From IMG/VR virus record IMGVR_UViG_3300005096_000136, positions 1 through 35,587 of that record: a stretch of 35,587 nt of DNA; one strand, given 5' to 3'. Position numbers and translations under genes: made by a program. The notes below the pieces were generated by a model. It worked only from the letters and a program-made list of their open reading frames with translations. It made no database searches and was not told the DNA's origin. The DNA comes from a virus. Numbering within the stretch: the first letter of the stretch is position 1; each line of letters starts with the position of its first letter. Shown one piece after another: positions 1 to 8,817 of the stretch.

Positions 1-10
1 CCATAATCTG
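1..10. repeat. 10-base terminal overlap (left copy)
   Basis: CCATAATCTG at 1-10 is identical to 35578-35587. Since a gene continues in frame across the join, this is the overlap of a circular or circularly permuted genome rather than a biological end. Confidence 0.85.
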
Positions 11-668
11 TGGCGTTTCCATTGCATATATTATTTTTAACATAAAGATTTATACTGGCAGAATCCCCATTTATGGATATTCCGCCAGACGAGCACCCAC
101 ATACCGTATTATTGTACACAACCCCATTAATAGTGTTGCCCCAACTATAGTAGATACCAAGCCCACAATCGTAAATAATATTATTCCAAATTTTAACCGT
201 AGCACCTGAGGCAACATTTAAGAAAATTCCAAAATCTGGTTGAGTTGCATTTGTTCCCCTAATAACGCAATGGCTAACTCTCATTTCTCCCGCCCCTGCG
301 AGCCGTACTAGCCGAGCATCATCAACCCCAGAACCGGCATGTTCTATCTGCAACCCCTCTAATCTCACATTATCTTCTATAACGTCAATAGCATATGCAT
401 AAGTTGTAGAAACCACTAAACGATATTTGTTTGTGTTCCATTTCCCGTCATGACGTTCCGAAGTTGGTGTGGTTATTTTGATATAACGGGTAGCATCAGT
501 AGTCCATCCATTAATACTGACTATAGTTGTATCCTCAAATGAATAACATTCCGCAACGGCTATCTGGTCAGCAGTAACAAGGTCGGACTGTTCGCCAGCT
601 TCCCAAGCGCTGAGTGATGCATAATCGCCACCGCTAGATTTTATTGTTTTAGTTACTGTCGTAGCCAT
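1..668 (-). CDS. Right-handed beta-helix tail appendage protein, N-terminal part (gene continues at 35577)
   Basis: The gene starts with ATG at 668 and stays open to base 1. With the 10-base end overlap removed it continues in frame at 35577 and stops at 35247, giving 332 aa. The N-terminus (TIKSSGGDYASLSAWEAGEQ, residues 9-28) matches a start common in phage and prophage beta-helix proteins, followed by irregular Val/Ile/Asn-rich rungs with an NNxVxG-like rhythm (residues about 100-225). The family includes receptor-binding and glycan-degrading tail proteins; the substrate cannot be told. The ATG overlaps the stop of the preceding gene (TAATG). No signal peptide. The linear break is an artefact of how the circle was opened, not a real truncation. 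Confidence 0.85.
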   Translation of the reverse strand, partial: MATTVTKTIKSSGGDYASLSAWEAGEQSDLVTADQIAVAECYSFEDTTIVSINGWTTDATRYIKITTPTSERHDGKWNTNKYRLVVSTTYAYAIDVIEDNVRLEGLQIEHAGSGVDDARLVRLAGAGEMRVSHCVIRGTNATQPDFGIFLNVASGATVKIWNNIIYDCGLGIYYSWGNTINGVVYNNTVCGCSSGGISINGDSASINLYVKNNICNGNATDY

Positions 669-1057
669 TATTCAACCAAGCCCGTTTTTTTGTTTTTTAT
701 ATAATTTCTGATTTGAGAGAAGGTAACGGTCACTACTCCCGTTGCTTTGAGTTCCAGTTTTACTGCTGCTGGAACGGAATCGAGCAATCCGCTATACAAT
801 CTGCGCCGCAACACTGTTTGTTTGTCTGCACTAAGATGTGGCGCCACGTATTTTTGAGCCTGCGTTATTGTTAAATCTGGAATTTTAATTACAACAAATT
901 TGGGCAGTCCCTCTTCTTTTCCGTAATTAGCGCCGTCCGGACGAACTTCAACAATGTCACCACGAAGATAGCACCCCGCATAAGCCTTTGCAGAATCACT
1001 TAAAACTAGCGCGGAAAAATTGGGCGCGTCTTGTGCTTTAACTAAAAGTTCAGCCAT
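668..1057 (-). CDS. Small structural-module protein of unknown function (129 aa)
   Basis: It sits between an Ig-like virion protein and the beta-helix gene. I chose the ATG at 1057 (MAELLVKAQD), one base after the upstream stop (1061-1059); an upstream in-frame start at 1093 would overlap that gene. The visible part has an alternating beta pattern with a segment reading GCYLRGDIVEVRPDG and a basic centre (LRRRL) followed by a Lys-rich C-terminus. I do not recognise a characterised family. Its place in the tail-appendage block suggests a virion, chaperone or assembly role, by context only. Confidence 0.7.
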   Translation of the reverse strand: MAELLVKAQDAPNFSALVLSDSAKAYAGCYLRGDIVEVRPDGANYGKEEGLPKFVVIKIPDLTITQAQKYVAPHLSADKQTVLRRRLYSGLLDSVPAAVKLELKATGVVTVTFSQIRNYIKNKKTGLVE

Positions 1058-1058
1058 A

Positions 1059-1376
1059 TTACTCAATCCTGAATTTATGGACAGTGGAGCCAATAGCGCC
1101 GCCGATACCGGCCTCTATTCGAGCAAAGTAATCTTTCTTTTGCTCAAACCCATCAGACGCTAAAATCTGAAAAGTTTTAGAATAGAAACCCGTCACATTG
1201 CCCGTGTCCTGAGCCGTAAGCGTTCCGGTCTTAATAGGGGTTCCGCCGTTTTCTTCATATACGCGAAACGTCACAGAACCGGAAGCGCTTGCCGCGGCCC
1301 CAGTAGACGGGTCGTGCACGTTAACGCCGAGCGTTATGTTATCGTTCAGCTTGTATCCGCTTTTTATAAAACTCAT
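1059..1376 (-). CDS. Ig-like/beta-sandwich virion protein (105 aa)
   Basis: It starts MSFIKSGYKLNDNITLGVNV and ends VHKFRIE. It has the layout of small phage proteins with an 'x-SGYKLG... VTFRVYEENGGTPI... TGFYSKTFQILASDGFE' pattern: alternating strands, one beta-sandwich domain, no cysteines and no signal peptide. Such proteins sit in tail-fibre regions of many uncultured phages, probably as decoration or fibre-associated domains. A good AGGATAC Shine-Dalgarno precedes the ATG at 1376, just after the upstream stop at 1386. The family match is from memory of the pattern; the precise role is inferred. Confidence 0.65.
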   Translation of the reverse strand: MSFIKSGYKLNDNITLGVNVHDPSTGAAASASGSVTFRVYEENGGTPIKTGTLTAQDTGNVTGFYSKTFQILASDGFEQKKDYFARIEAGIGGAIGSTVHKFRIE

Positions 1377-1385
1377 ATTTGTATC

Positions 1386-2147
1386 CTAGATGATGTACCA
1401 GTTGTAACCGTCGCAATGAATTGTCAGTGAATCGTACTGACTCACAATTGTTTTTATGCCGGCGCCGTCTATTGTCTCCATTCCATAACCATCTATGGTT
1501 ATCGCGTTTGCCGAGGAATCTATTTTTTTGATATTCAGAATTCTTCCGTTGTTCGAAGCGGCGGCGTCCAAAATTACAGTGATTGCCCCGGCTGATGCGT
1601 CGGCCAAAATAGTAAAATCACTGGCGGTGGCGTAATACGGTGAATCTGCATTGGTTTTGGTAACAATTGACCTATAAGCTGTGGTCGTCGTCACCGTGTT
1701 TATTTTATTGGCACTCCAGAGTTCCGTTAACGATGTCCCGGAGTCGTTTATTATTCGATGTTGACCAAGCACATAATTTAAAAGAGAGTCATGGTCTATA
1801 TCAGTGGTCAAATTGTGGGTGTTCAGAAGCGAATCGTGGTCTATATTGGCTTCGGCAAGGTCTATGTCTACCTCATTATTGGTGGTGTCGTCGGTAATAG
1901 TAACCTTGCTCGAACCGGCATTGATTTTTTTTAACTCAAAATCCACACCCGTTTTTTGTTTAAATATTCCAACACCAGCTACACCGATATTGGAAACCGT
2001 GTTAACCTCACCGCTGGCAGAGCCGGGAAGTTTATCTTTATTTATCTGCATTACACGAGATTTATCAGGATTCCCCGGTCGCCGCATGATAAGCATGTCA
2101 CCATTTTGAAAACTGGCGGCTTCAGTTAAATCCTTGAACTTTCCCAT
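1386..2147 (-). CDS. Tail fibre-like protein with IDHDSLLN repeats (253 aa)
   Basis: The N-terminal third is loop-rich. Residues about 45-100 (GEVNTVSNIGVAGVGIFKQK, then VTITDDTTNNEVDIDL) form a domain seen in many phage fibre proteins. Two copies of IDHDSLLN follow, a repeat typical of fibre shafts. The C-terminal part (FTILADASAGAITVILDAA ... YDSLTIHCDGYNWYII) is a recurrent phage C-terminal beta domain ending in an aromatic-rich strand. No enzymatic motif is seen. The start ATG overlaps the stop of the adaptor gene (TAATG). The likely role is a virion fibre or fibre-connecting protein; the receptor is unknown. Confidence 0.7.
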   Translation of the reverse strand: MGKFKDLTEAASFQNGDMLIMRRPGNPDKSRVMQINKDKLPGSASGEVNTVSNIGVAGVGIFKQKTGVDFELKKINAGSSKVTITDDTTNNEVDIDLAEANIDHDSLLNTHNLTTDIDHDSLLNYVLGQHRIINDSGTSLTELWSANKINTVTTTTAYRSIVTKTNADSPYYATASDFTILADASAGAITVILDAAASNNGRILNIKKIDSSANAITIDGYGMETIDGAGIKTIVSQYDSLTIHCDGYNWYII

Positions 2148-2839
2148 TAATCGATCTCCAGCACGCTGTCCAGCGGACTACCACCACCGCTATAAGGCAA
2201 TATTTCTGGTGCGTCATCAACGTCGATGCGGATTGCACCCTCAGGCACATCATTTGCGATAAGCATGTCACGTCCGTCATCAAACTCTTTCTTCAGTTCC
2301 TTTCGCCTTTGTTCCGTCACCTCATACAGCCCGGATATCTCATATGCAACACCTTTCACCAAAACAGGCTCCCATTCATCATCCAGGCCAATGGCGGTAT
2401 TGGGCGATGTTTTTGAAATCGTCGAGTCGTAATATGCCTTAACAGTTCCATTTATCTCCGGCACCGGGTATATGTGCCATGTTCCGTCGCCATCTTTGTG
2501 CATATACGCGGGAACACCTGTCTCCAGTTTTTGCGGGATAGATTCCCACTGTTGCGGTGTTAAAACCCCCATGGGCGTTTCGCTACCATCAGGTTCAATT
2601 AAGCAAAACTTCGGCGCCCCCTTATAGTTGGTCACCATTGTCACAGTGCCAGAGCCGGCGCCATAGGCGATGTTTGCACTCTTGCGCGTGCTCCACATAA
2701 CTCCCTTTTTGCGGAGCAAGAGCAAGATATAGTCAAGCTTGCGAACGCAGTAGTCCCTATCCTCGGCCGGTGGATCATCCCCCACGGCCAGCTGTCCAAT
2801 CTCCTGCAACGCAATCTTTGCAATAAGTTCCGGCGTCAT
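2147..2839 (-). CDS. P22 gp4-like head-tail adaptor / tail accessory protein (230 aa)
   Basis: The first 45 residues (TPELIAKIALQEIGQLAVGD ... LDYILLLLRKKGVMWS) have the helical signature of the P22 gp4 tail-accessory family: an 'A...ALxxLG' helix, then a helix ending in an aromatic/W. A mixed beta domain follows (LTPQQWESIPQKLETGVPAY, WHIYPVPEINGTVKAYY), then a C-terminal helix pair. In P22 this protein binds beneath the portal after packaging and starts the tail. Here it lies downstream of the capsid gene, and a gp10-like hub is encoded elsewhere in the same operon, which supports the call. It overlaps the upstream gene by ATGA. Confidence 0.75.
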   Translation of the reverse strand: MTPELIAKIALQEIGQLAVGDDPPAEDRDYCVRKLDYILLLLRKKGVMWSTRKSANIAYGAGSGTVTMVTNYKGAPKFCLIEPDGSETPMGVLTPQQWESIPQKLETGVPAYMHKDGDGTWHIYPVPEINGTVKAYYDSTISKTSPNTAIGLDDEWEPVLVKGVAYEISGLYEVTEQRRKELKKEFDDGRDMLIANDVPEGAIRIDVDDAPEILPYSGGGSPLDSVLEID

Positions 2840-3156
2840 TCGCTAATTTTCTCGATTGTCATCGAATAACGCGGAATTTTTATCGGCACACGCTTGGTCT
2901 CGCCGGTTTCCTTGTCCTTCACGAGTTTGAATGTCTCAATCTGCGTTTGCAGATTTTTGACGAACGGGTCGGAGAGAACAACCTCTTCATCCCTCTGGAT
3001 CAGGTAGGTATACCCGTTTATTCCGACGAATACGGGGTTTTTGTCCTCATCCCTTTCCCCGCTATGGATAGTCACCTTGAACATTGGCTTTATCTTCCTA
3101 GGGTCCGCGTGTTTAACTTTGGGCGGTTCAACTTCGGTTTTCTTCTCTTTTGACAT
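2836..3156 (-). CDS. Small protein downstream of major capsid (106 aa)
   Basis: A Lys/Glu-rich N-terminus is followed by a compact segment (KVTIHSGERDEDKNPVFVG INGYTYLIQRDEEVVL) and a helix. The pattern 'NGYxYxIxR(D/G)xEVxV' recurs in small proteins next to N4-gp56-type capsid genes, perhaps decoration or head-completion proteins. Function is not known. I chose ATG at 3156, preceded by AAAGGGATGGCA as a ribosome site, over an earlier in-frame start at 3171. Confidence 0.65.
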   Translation of the reverse strand: MSKEKKTEVEPPKVKHADPRKIKPMFKVTIHSGERDEDKNPVFVGINGYTYLIQRDEEVVLSDPFVKNLQTQIETFKLVKDKETGETKRVPIKIPRYSMTIEKISE

Positions 3157-3185
3157 TGCCATCCCTTTCAAAAATCAATTTAAAT

Positions 3186-3216
3186 CCGGGGAAGAGAGGT
3201 TCTCTCCCTCCCCCGG
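3186..3216. terminator. Stem-loop after the capsid gene (attenuator-like)
   Basis: The outer arms CCGGGG (3186-3191) and CCCCGG (3211-3216) enclose inner arms AGAGA (3193-3197) and TCTCT (3201-3205). It lies in one of the few real gaps of the late operon, between the capsid gene (end 3243) and the next gene. On the minus strand it is not followed by a clear U-run, so it is more likely a partial terminator or an mRNA 3'-stabilising hairpin that raises capsid expression over downstream genes. Confidence 0.5.
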
Positions 3217-3242
3217 GATACTTACTCATACTCGCCGCTCTA

Positions 3243-4238
3243 TTAGGTCAGCGTGTCGGTATTGCCGTGCTCTAAGCGAATCATGAATGCATCGTTCAAG
3301 ATCTTCGCAACATGCCACGCTTTCCAGCCCATTGATGCAAGCTGATCAAGCGGATCGGCGGTTCCGGCAGAGCCAAGCGCCTTGATAATCATCTCGATTG
3401 TCTTGTTATCAAGTCTGACAGTGCCATATGCGTGCAATCCAACAGCAACAGAGGCGTAGACATCCGCTACCGTTCCGGTAGTGGATATCATTGTGCCAGC
3501 GGTGGCACCCGCGTCGGCGAACACCTTCGCGTTCGTCGACTCGATAAAGCGCAATTCTTTAAATGAGCCCACTTCATGCTCCAGAGCAACGTCCGGTTTT
3601 GGGTATTCAGAAACTGGCTTGAACCCGGCTATCCCCTCTAATACAGCGGTCGTGTCAGGGTGCACGAACATCACAAATCCGGCCCTAATGGGCGTGGTTC
3701 CCACCCCTGTATTGGCATTTATGCCCTTGGTGAGGAATTTCGTGTTCTGGCGTTTTAAGGCACGGATGACCATTTTCAGGTCGGCCGCCGTCAGATCTGT
3801 GTTGACCTGATTTCTCGCCGTACCATTCGAGTAAATGACGTTCGTTCCTGCGGCAAGAACATCACGGGTCAGGACGTCTATTGTTTCGCCGGCTTGCTCT
3901 CCAAGCAATATAGATGTCTCGTTCAGTACATCGTCTTCGACGGTCAACTGAACCACGTCGGTGATCTTAGTATAATCACCATACTGGAGAATCGTCGCCG
4001 TCAGGTCGGTCTTGCTCAACTGCTTACCGGCCGGAGGCGTTCCCTCAGTCAACGCCGTAGTAGCCACAGCCAGAGACGCATACCGACGAAACTTGATAGT
4101 CGACGAATGTTTTTTCGGAATTTTCTTGACCTGCGCAAATAGGCCATGAATATTTGCCGGCCGCGCGCGGGCAAGAAGCGCCCTGTCATAATGCGCATTT
4201 ACTGCATCAACCTGTGTAGTTGTCGTTGTATCAGGCAT
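3243..4238 (-). CDS. Major capsid protein, N4-gp56 family (331 aa)
   Basis: The pattern typical of the N4-gp56 capsid family is clear. A basic strand (STIKFRRYASLAVATTALTE) is followed by GxxPAGKQLSKTDLTATILQ, then YGDYTKITDVVQLTVEDDVL, then LLGEQAGETIDVLTRDVLAAG. Later come a VHPD segment and FKELRFIESTNAKVF. Length (331) fits the family. It forms the HK97-fold icosahedral shell. It follows a scaffold-like gene (end 4259) and is followed by a hairpin. The N-terminus MPDTTTTTQVDAVNAHYDRA also fits these proteins. Confidence 0.9.
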   Translation of the reverse strand: MPDTTTTTQVDAVNAHYDRALLARARPANIHGLFAQVKKIPKKHSSTIKFRRYASLAVATTALTEGTPPAGKQLSKTDLTATILQYGDYTKITDVVQLTVEDDVLNETSILLGEQAGETIDVLTRDVLAAGTNVIYSNGTARNQVNTDLTAADLKMVIRALKRQNTKFLTKGINANTGVGTTPIRAGFVMFVHPDTTAVLEGIAGFKPVSEYPKPDVALEHEVGSFKELRFIESTNAKVFADAGATAGTMISTTGTVADVYASVAVGLHAYGTVRLDNKTIEMIIKALGSAGTADPLDQLASMGWKAWHVAKILNDAFMIRLEHGNTDTLT

Positions 4239-4258
4239 TGTTTAATACTCCTAAAAAG

Positions 4259-5179
4259 TCAACCGGCTTCGAGTTTTGCGTCCTGCATCTTCCGGAACTC
4301 GTCGTCGGTCATTTTCTCGTAATCTGGCACTGCGGGTTTGGAGTCAGGTGGAGCGCCTCGTTTGCCCGTTCCTCCCAGGCCCTTCATTGCGTCCAGTTCC
4401 TTTTTTTTCTTCTCCTCCGCGCGCCGTTTGTTTTCCGCTATTTCGGACTTGATTTCGGCAACGAAATCAATCGTGTGCTTTGGATTCCACGCTTCGGAGC
4501 CGAGTTCATCAATCTTTGCTTGAATCCGGGCCGCTATCTCCGGTTTTTTGCTTAACTCTGGGAATTCCGAATGGGCGTCACATATTTCTTTATGCCACTT
4601 GGCATATTCAGCATCACTATTACTGACGGAAGAATCACTCGGCTGGTCTTTGTCGAGGGTTCCATCACTCGTCTGGGTCTTGGCGCTCAACCCCCTCTTT
4701 TCAAGAACATGGTCAATAGCACCTTCGAGTCCTTCCAAATCTTTGAGAATTTCAGGTTCGTTTGTTTCGAGAATTTTTTTCTTGAGTTCTGCATTGGCTT
4801 TTTTAAGCGCCGCCGCCTCCTGGTTAGCCTTTGTCCCCCAAGCCTTGTTGTCGTTCGCCTGTTTTTCAAGCGTCGCCAATCTTGCCTTGAGCTCTGTTAA
4901 CTCTTCCTCCTGCGGCGCGGGAGTTAATTCCTCATCACCTTCGTCAGCATTTCCACCAGTTTTGTCCGCCTCACCCTTGCCAGTTTCTCCGTCAGAATCG
5001 TTTTCGTTCTCGTCCGGACTCTGGCTTTCAGGTTTGGGAGTGGACATCACGCCGTTTTCACGCATTTGCCCAAGGGAATCCGCGACCTCTTCAGGGGTTT
5101 TACCCTCTTCATAGAGTTCATGGGCCTTTTCACGCAGTTGCTCTTCGGTAGCTGTGACCGCCTCTTCTCGTTCGTTCAT
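4259..5179 (-). CDS. Scaffold-like capsid assembly protein (306 aa)
   Basis: It is highly charged and mostly helical, with a predicted coiled coil (residues about 90-145, EELTELKARLATLEKQ...), an acidic disordered stretch (about 50-85) and a Lys/Glu-rich C-terminus. Its position directly upstream of the capsid gene is where scaffolds lie. Residues about 188-247 (AEYAKWHKEICDAH ... LGSEAWNPKHTIDFVAEIKS) are strikingly echoed in the exported protein at 18779-19777. The start ATG at 5179 has an AAAAAGGT ribosome site. The scaffold role is inferred from composition and position; no sequence family is claimed. Confidence 0.7.
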   Translation of the reverse strand: MNEREEAVTATEEQLREKAHELYEEGKTPEEVADSLGQMRENGVMSTPKPESQSPDENENDSDGETGKGEADKTGGNADEGDEELTPAPQEEELTELKARLATLEKQANDNKAWGTKANQEAAALKKANAELKKKILETNEPEILKDLEGLEGAIDHVLEKRGLSAKTQTSDGTLDKDQPSDSSVSNSDAEYAKWHKEICDAHSEFPELSKKPEIAARIQAKIDELGSEAWNPKHTIDFVAEIKSEIAENKRRAEEKKKKELDAMKGLGGTGKRGAPPDSKPAVPDYEKMTDDEFRKMQDAKLEAG

Positions 5180-5185
5180 ACCTTT

Positions 5186-5512
5186 TTAATCCTCTTGTTT
5201 GGGGCCGTAACTTCTTAGCTGATCTATAAGCTCGTCGTTACCGGGAATCCCGTATTCACCTTCTTCCGAGTCCACGCCGCCTTCAGGCGCCTTGGAGATT
5301 TCGGATATTTCGGCTGCGAGGCGGTTCGGGAATTCAAGTAGCGTGTCTATCTCCTTGATTCGACCCCGAGTTTCCTCGCAGTTTTTAGATATAAGTTTTT
5401 CGCCAAGCGTCGCCCGCCGCACCTTCAGCTCATCGGCAATCGGTGGCCAGCATTCACGCATATTGTTTAGTAGCTGTTGGTTTTTGTTCTGAATATCTTC
5501 AAGCAACGGCAT
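5186..5512 (-). CDS. Small helical protein after portal (108 aa)
   Basis: Two charged helices (residues about 1-75) are followed by an acidic Gly-rich tail (GGVDSEEGEYGIPGND). There is no recognised domain. It overlaps the portal 3' end by 14 bp (ATG at 5512, portal stop at 5499), so it is translationally coupled to the portal. In this location it could be a portal-associated or head-assembly factor; this is inferred from position only. Confidence 0.6.
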   Translation of the reverse strand: MPLLEDIQNKNQQLLNNMRECWPPIADELKVRRATLGEKLISKNCEETRGRIKEIDTLLEFPNRLAAEISEISKAPEGGVDSEEGEYGIPGNDELIDQLRSYGPKQED

Positions 5513-7406
5513 TGGTCGCCTCCTCGCCTATCTGAACGTCTCCGCCCACTCCCATTGGTGCTTTTTCAGCTACCAGCCCCTTGAGCTTTTCTATCTCCTG
5601 CAAGAGCGCATCAATTTCCAGGTCCTCCTCTTTTTTCACGGGAGACGTGCGTGCGAAATTCCCGGCCTCCCACAATGTGTCCAGTAATTCACGCAAATTT
5701 ACCAGCGCCTCCATGGATGGATGCGATGTGACAGTCATCAGAAAGCCGTGTATTTTCTGCACCATCACTTCGCGGGCCATCATTGTTGATGCTCCTGTCG
5801 ACTTGTAATCAAAAAGATTGGACTTTCCATATTTCTTTATCGCTTGCCACTTTGTAGCAATATCGTCACCATGAAGTCGCCGAACTGTTTCAGCGTCAAG
5901 ATATTTAAAGTCCCATTCGATCAGAGCCTCGAGGCACGGAATAACCCACATGTTGTCGATGTTCTGCAGCACCTCTTTTAGCGGCAGGAACGCCGCAGAC
6001 ATAATCATCGATAGTCCAGCCGCCGTTTTATTGAGATGCTTTGCGTCGTTTCCTTGCGTGTACTTCGGCATAGCGGTATCGTTTTCGCCAAGCTCTTGCG
6101 ATAGATCAAGTATTGCTCTCCATCCATCTGTCACGTCTGGAAAAAAAATAAACTTTATAGCCGCGTCAATTTCTTCCTTCGTCATATCCAGTTTTGTTTG
6201 CCACACTTTGCCTGGGCGAAGTCTGAAGTCCTCTGTTGCAAGGAATTTTGAGCGATTCACGACCATGGATGGCAACATGGCGAGGCTTTTTCCTTCAAGC
6301 AATAATCTGATCGCGGCGTTATCCATCTTTTGATATGCTTCGTTATTTTCCGCAACACCTGTACCGTAGAATTCGTGTTCGTTTTCTTCATACACACAAC
6401 GGTGAGTTACCCTGCCGCTCCATGGTGATGGGGCAATGGACACAATGAACCCCCCTGCGATAATTGCCACCACCTCTGCTTCGTCGTCAAACCCGATGGT
6501 TTCAAAGTCCTCGATTGTGTACGGATAGTCGTCACCGGCGGTCTCAAGGAATCTCTCTAGTGCGGATGTAGGTATGCGTCCGAAATAGCGATCTACTTCA
6601 ACAGTTCCGTCCTTTTTGTTGTAATACTCTTTCACCGGAGCATATTTCTGGGCAAGATCACTTCCCTCGTCTTTGCGTAGCTCCGTTCCTGCGGCGAGGA
6701 CGAGGTCGATGTTTACATAGCTAGGCTGGTTTTTCCATTTCTTCAGGTTTTCCGGTCGCTCCCGCTTTACCCAATAAATTCCAAGGGCATCTTCAGTTGA
6801 CTTAGCTTCCGGGTCTGGCACGATGTCCATCGTGTGCCCAAGTTCGAAATACGGCTCTGGATATTTGTAAGTGTCCTCAGATATTTCGAATGTCGTTTCA
6901 TCCATTCGTGTTTCAACATGTGTTTTATCTCGCACGAGCGGTCCGAAGATCATGCCCGTTCCATAAACTGGCAGAGTGTTTGTCCCCTGCGACAATGCGC
7001 TCGGAAATCCTCCGTCTTTGAGCTGTTGGCGCAAAATTGTCTCCATTGCCTCGGCCAATGGCGCAAGTTTCGTCTTTTTCGCTTTAAGATCAAACGGGAT
7101 TTCTCTACCCGCATAAAGTAGATTGTCTTTCAGCTTTGCGCGTGCCGTGCGGACCTTCCTGCGGGTTGAGCCGACAAATATTGATTGGGCCTTTCTCGCA
7201 CGCGCCTGCCCTGTTCCATGGGTATCGTCGGTGCGGGGAATGCGCTGATAGTCGCGGTAAAAGTTGGCGTGTTTTCGGTCTATTTCCTGCTTTGATTTTT
7301 TCCAGCGCTCCAGATTTTCACGTAGGTATTTTCCCATCTCGTCAAACTCAGGGTTGCCCTGATCCACGATGCTAGGATTGTTTGACAGATCAGAAGTAGA
7401 TTCCAT
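5499..7406 (-). CDS. Portal protein (635 aa)
   Basis: It is long, lies directly after the large terminase and reads like a podovirus portal. The N-terminal helical region (KYLRENLERWKKSKQEIDRK) is followed by a basic arm (RRKVRTARAKLKDNLL). A central alpha/beta wing contains motifs such as GTGMIFGP. A C-terminal region follows (FYGTGVAENNEAYQKMDNAA, then KHLNKTAAGLSMIMSAA), as in portals that carry 'T(A)TGxS' before the stem helices. The dodecamer would form the DNA channel at the packaging vertex. It overlaps terL by 17 bp. The family was assigned by position, length and these motifs. Confidence 0.8.
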   Translation of the reverse strand: MESTSDLSNNPSIVDQGNPEFDEMGKYLRENLERWKKSKQEIDRKHANFYRDYQRIPRTDDTHGTGQARARKAQSIFVGSTRRKVRTARAKLKDNLLYAGREIPFDLKAKKTKLAPLAEAMETILRQQLKDGGFPSALSQGTNTLPVYGTGMIFGPLVRDKTHVETRMDETTFEISEDTYKYPEPYFELGHTMDIVPDPEAKSTEDALGIYWVKRERPENLKKWKNQPSYVNIDLVLAAGTELRKDEGSDLAQKYAPVKEYYNKKDGTVEVDRYFGRIPTSALERFLETAGDDYPYTIEDFETIGFDDEAEVVAIIAGGFIVSIAPSPWSGRVTHRCVYEENEHEFYGTGVAENNEAYQKMDNAAIRLLLEGKSLAMLPSMVVNRSKFLATEDFRLRPGKVWQTKLDMTKEEIDAAIKFIFFPDVTDGWRAILDLSQELGENDTAMPKYTQGNDAKHLNKTAAGLSMIMSAAFLPLKEVLQNIDNMWVIPCLEALIEWDFKYLDAETVRRLHGDDIATKWQAIKKYGKSNLFDYKSTGASTMMAREVMVQKIHGFLMTVTSHPSMEALVNLRELLDTLWEAGNFARTSPVKKEEDLEIDALLQEIEKLKGLVAEKAPMGVGGDVQIGEEATNAVA

Positions 7407-8817
7407 CAGCGTCCGGCTCCAGTTGTTCTATTGGTGGCAATGCAGATATTTTTGTAAGCGCTCGCTTAATCTCCATCACTAAGTAGCGCGTAGCATCCAT
7501 TAGGTGATCGTTCTTTTTAACGATATTCCCGTCTTCCTTGCGGTGATAAATCCGATATTCCTCCCACCAGTTAGATAAAGTCGAAAACACTTTCAGTCGT
7601 CCTGTTTTCATGCGCGAATGGACTTCGTGCAAACCTGCTTCTACTGCGTTTTTGGCTTTGTGGAGTGACTGGCCATGGAGTTCTTTTTTGTACATATCCG
7701 AAAGTCGTTTTCCATCGTCCTGCTTCCGCCCGCGCGCCGCGGGATCAAAAACGCCAGGTATCCAGTCCCCGCGAGAGCGAATAGCGGATGCGTGATAAAA
7801 TGGTTGCTCTTCGCCCTTGTAGTGTTCGGAATAGAGGTACACAATATCCGAATCGCGGTCACGCGCCCCCCAGATAACTGCCGTTTTATTCCACCCAACG
7901 TCCAGGGCAAATAACCTCGGCCAATGATCGGGGATTTCAAACGGGTCAACTTTTAAGGAGGCTTCAGAAACCGTGTATATCTTGCCGGCCCCGAGTGACG
8001 GAACGCCTTTGCTCCGCGCCTCTTTTTCATGCTCTGGTAACGTGGCTAAAAGTTCAGCTTTAGCCTTCTCGTCAAGATGTTCCGCGTCGTCCCATGTTGC
8101 CATGGTCACGTCCTGTCCGGTAGCCCCATTTTCCGGCTGTACAAACCTCAAAACAACATCAGACAAACCCATCAGCGGCGTAAACGTCAGATACGTGATG
8201 CCCGTTTTATCCAATGTCCGCGTCACTGCTTCCGCATAAATAGATTGCGCCGGCTCCTCGTCGAGCCATACAACATCGAGTTTTTTACCCTGCCATTTTT
8301 TGCGGCGCTGGTCGTATGATTTGAAAGCCAGCGCCGACCATCCGCCAGTAACGTGTTTGACCAGAACAGTTGTAAATGCGTTAGGTATGCCAGTTTTCGG
8401 CTTGGTGGGGCCGATAAGGTGTTTCGGCACAGCGCCTGTTCCAAATAATGACGGGTCTTCGGGATCGCCGAACAGCGCCGACTGTTGATTGTCGCGGGTT
8501 GTTTCGGCGGAGTCAGACCCTGCCCATGCTCTGATGGGCCCATCGAACCTCTTCCCTTCCCACCAGTCCGGATACAATCCCGTGAGGTGATATGCCATCT
8601 CACGCGCGCCACAATCTGTTTTGCCAACGCGATTCCCCGCCATAAGCAGGCGCTGGGAAAAAAGAGCGCCAGATTTGAAAAATTTCTTCTGATATTTGTA
8701 CGGTTGATAATAATTCAGGCTGTTTTCCGCTTTGCGTCGATTCCGCTCAAACAATAGTTGCGCAAGTCGTAGTTTTTCTTCTCGCGTACACGGGAGCTTT
8801 CTAACAGCCATAGCCAT
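7390..8817 (-). CDS. terL: Terminase large subunit, ATPase-nuclease (475 aa)
   Basis: Walker A is AGNRVGKT (residues 60-67); Walker B is VVWLDE (182-187). A motif near 208-213 (TYLTFTP) fits the coupling motif of the ATPase. The C-terminal RNase H-like nuclease shows D306 (FALDVGWN), D357 or so (GVFDPAARG) and D437/D441 (NDHLMDATRYL). Length is normal. The region after Walker A (EMAYHLTGLYPDWWEGKRF) resembles terminases of podophages with P22-type tails. ATG at 8817 overlaps the small-subunit stop (TAATG), with a GGAGG ribosome site inside the upstream gene. It drives ATP-dependent DNA packaging and cleavage. Confidence 0.92.
   Translation of the reverse strand: MAMAVRKLPCTREEKLRLAQLLFERNRRKAENSLNYYQPYKYQKKFFKSGALFSQRLLMAGNRVGKTDCGAREMAYHLTGLYPDWWEGKRFDGPIRAWAGSDSAETTRDNQQSALFGDPEDPSLFGTGAVPKHLIGPTKPKTGIPNAFTTVLVKHVTGGWSALAFKSYDQRRKKWQGKKLDVVWLDEEPAQSIYAEAVTRTLDKTGITYLTFTPLMGLSDVVLRFVQPENGATGQDVTMATWDDAEHLDEKAKAELLATLPEHEKEARSKGVPSLGAGKIYTVSEASLKVDPFEIPDHWPRLFALDVGWNKTAVIWGARDRDSDIVYLYSEHYKGEEQPFYHASAIRSRGDWIPGVFDPAARGRKQDDGKRLSDMYKKELHGQSLHKAKNAVEAGLHEVHSRMKTGRLKVFSTLSNWWEEYRIYHRKEDGNIVKKNDHLMDATRYLVMEIKRALTKISALPPIEQLEPDADGIYF

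Noticed and set aside
4548-5114. 188-codon plus-strand Ser-rich frame
   Set aside because: Antisense shadow of the charged scaffold gene, with no start signal or domain.
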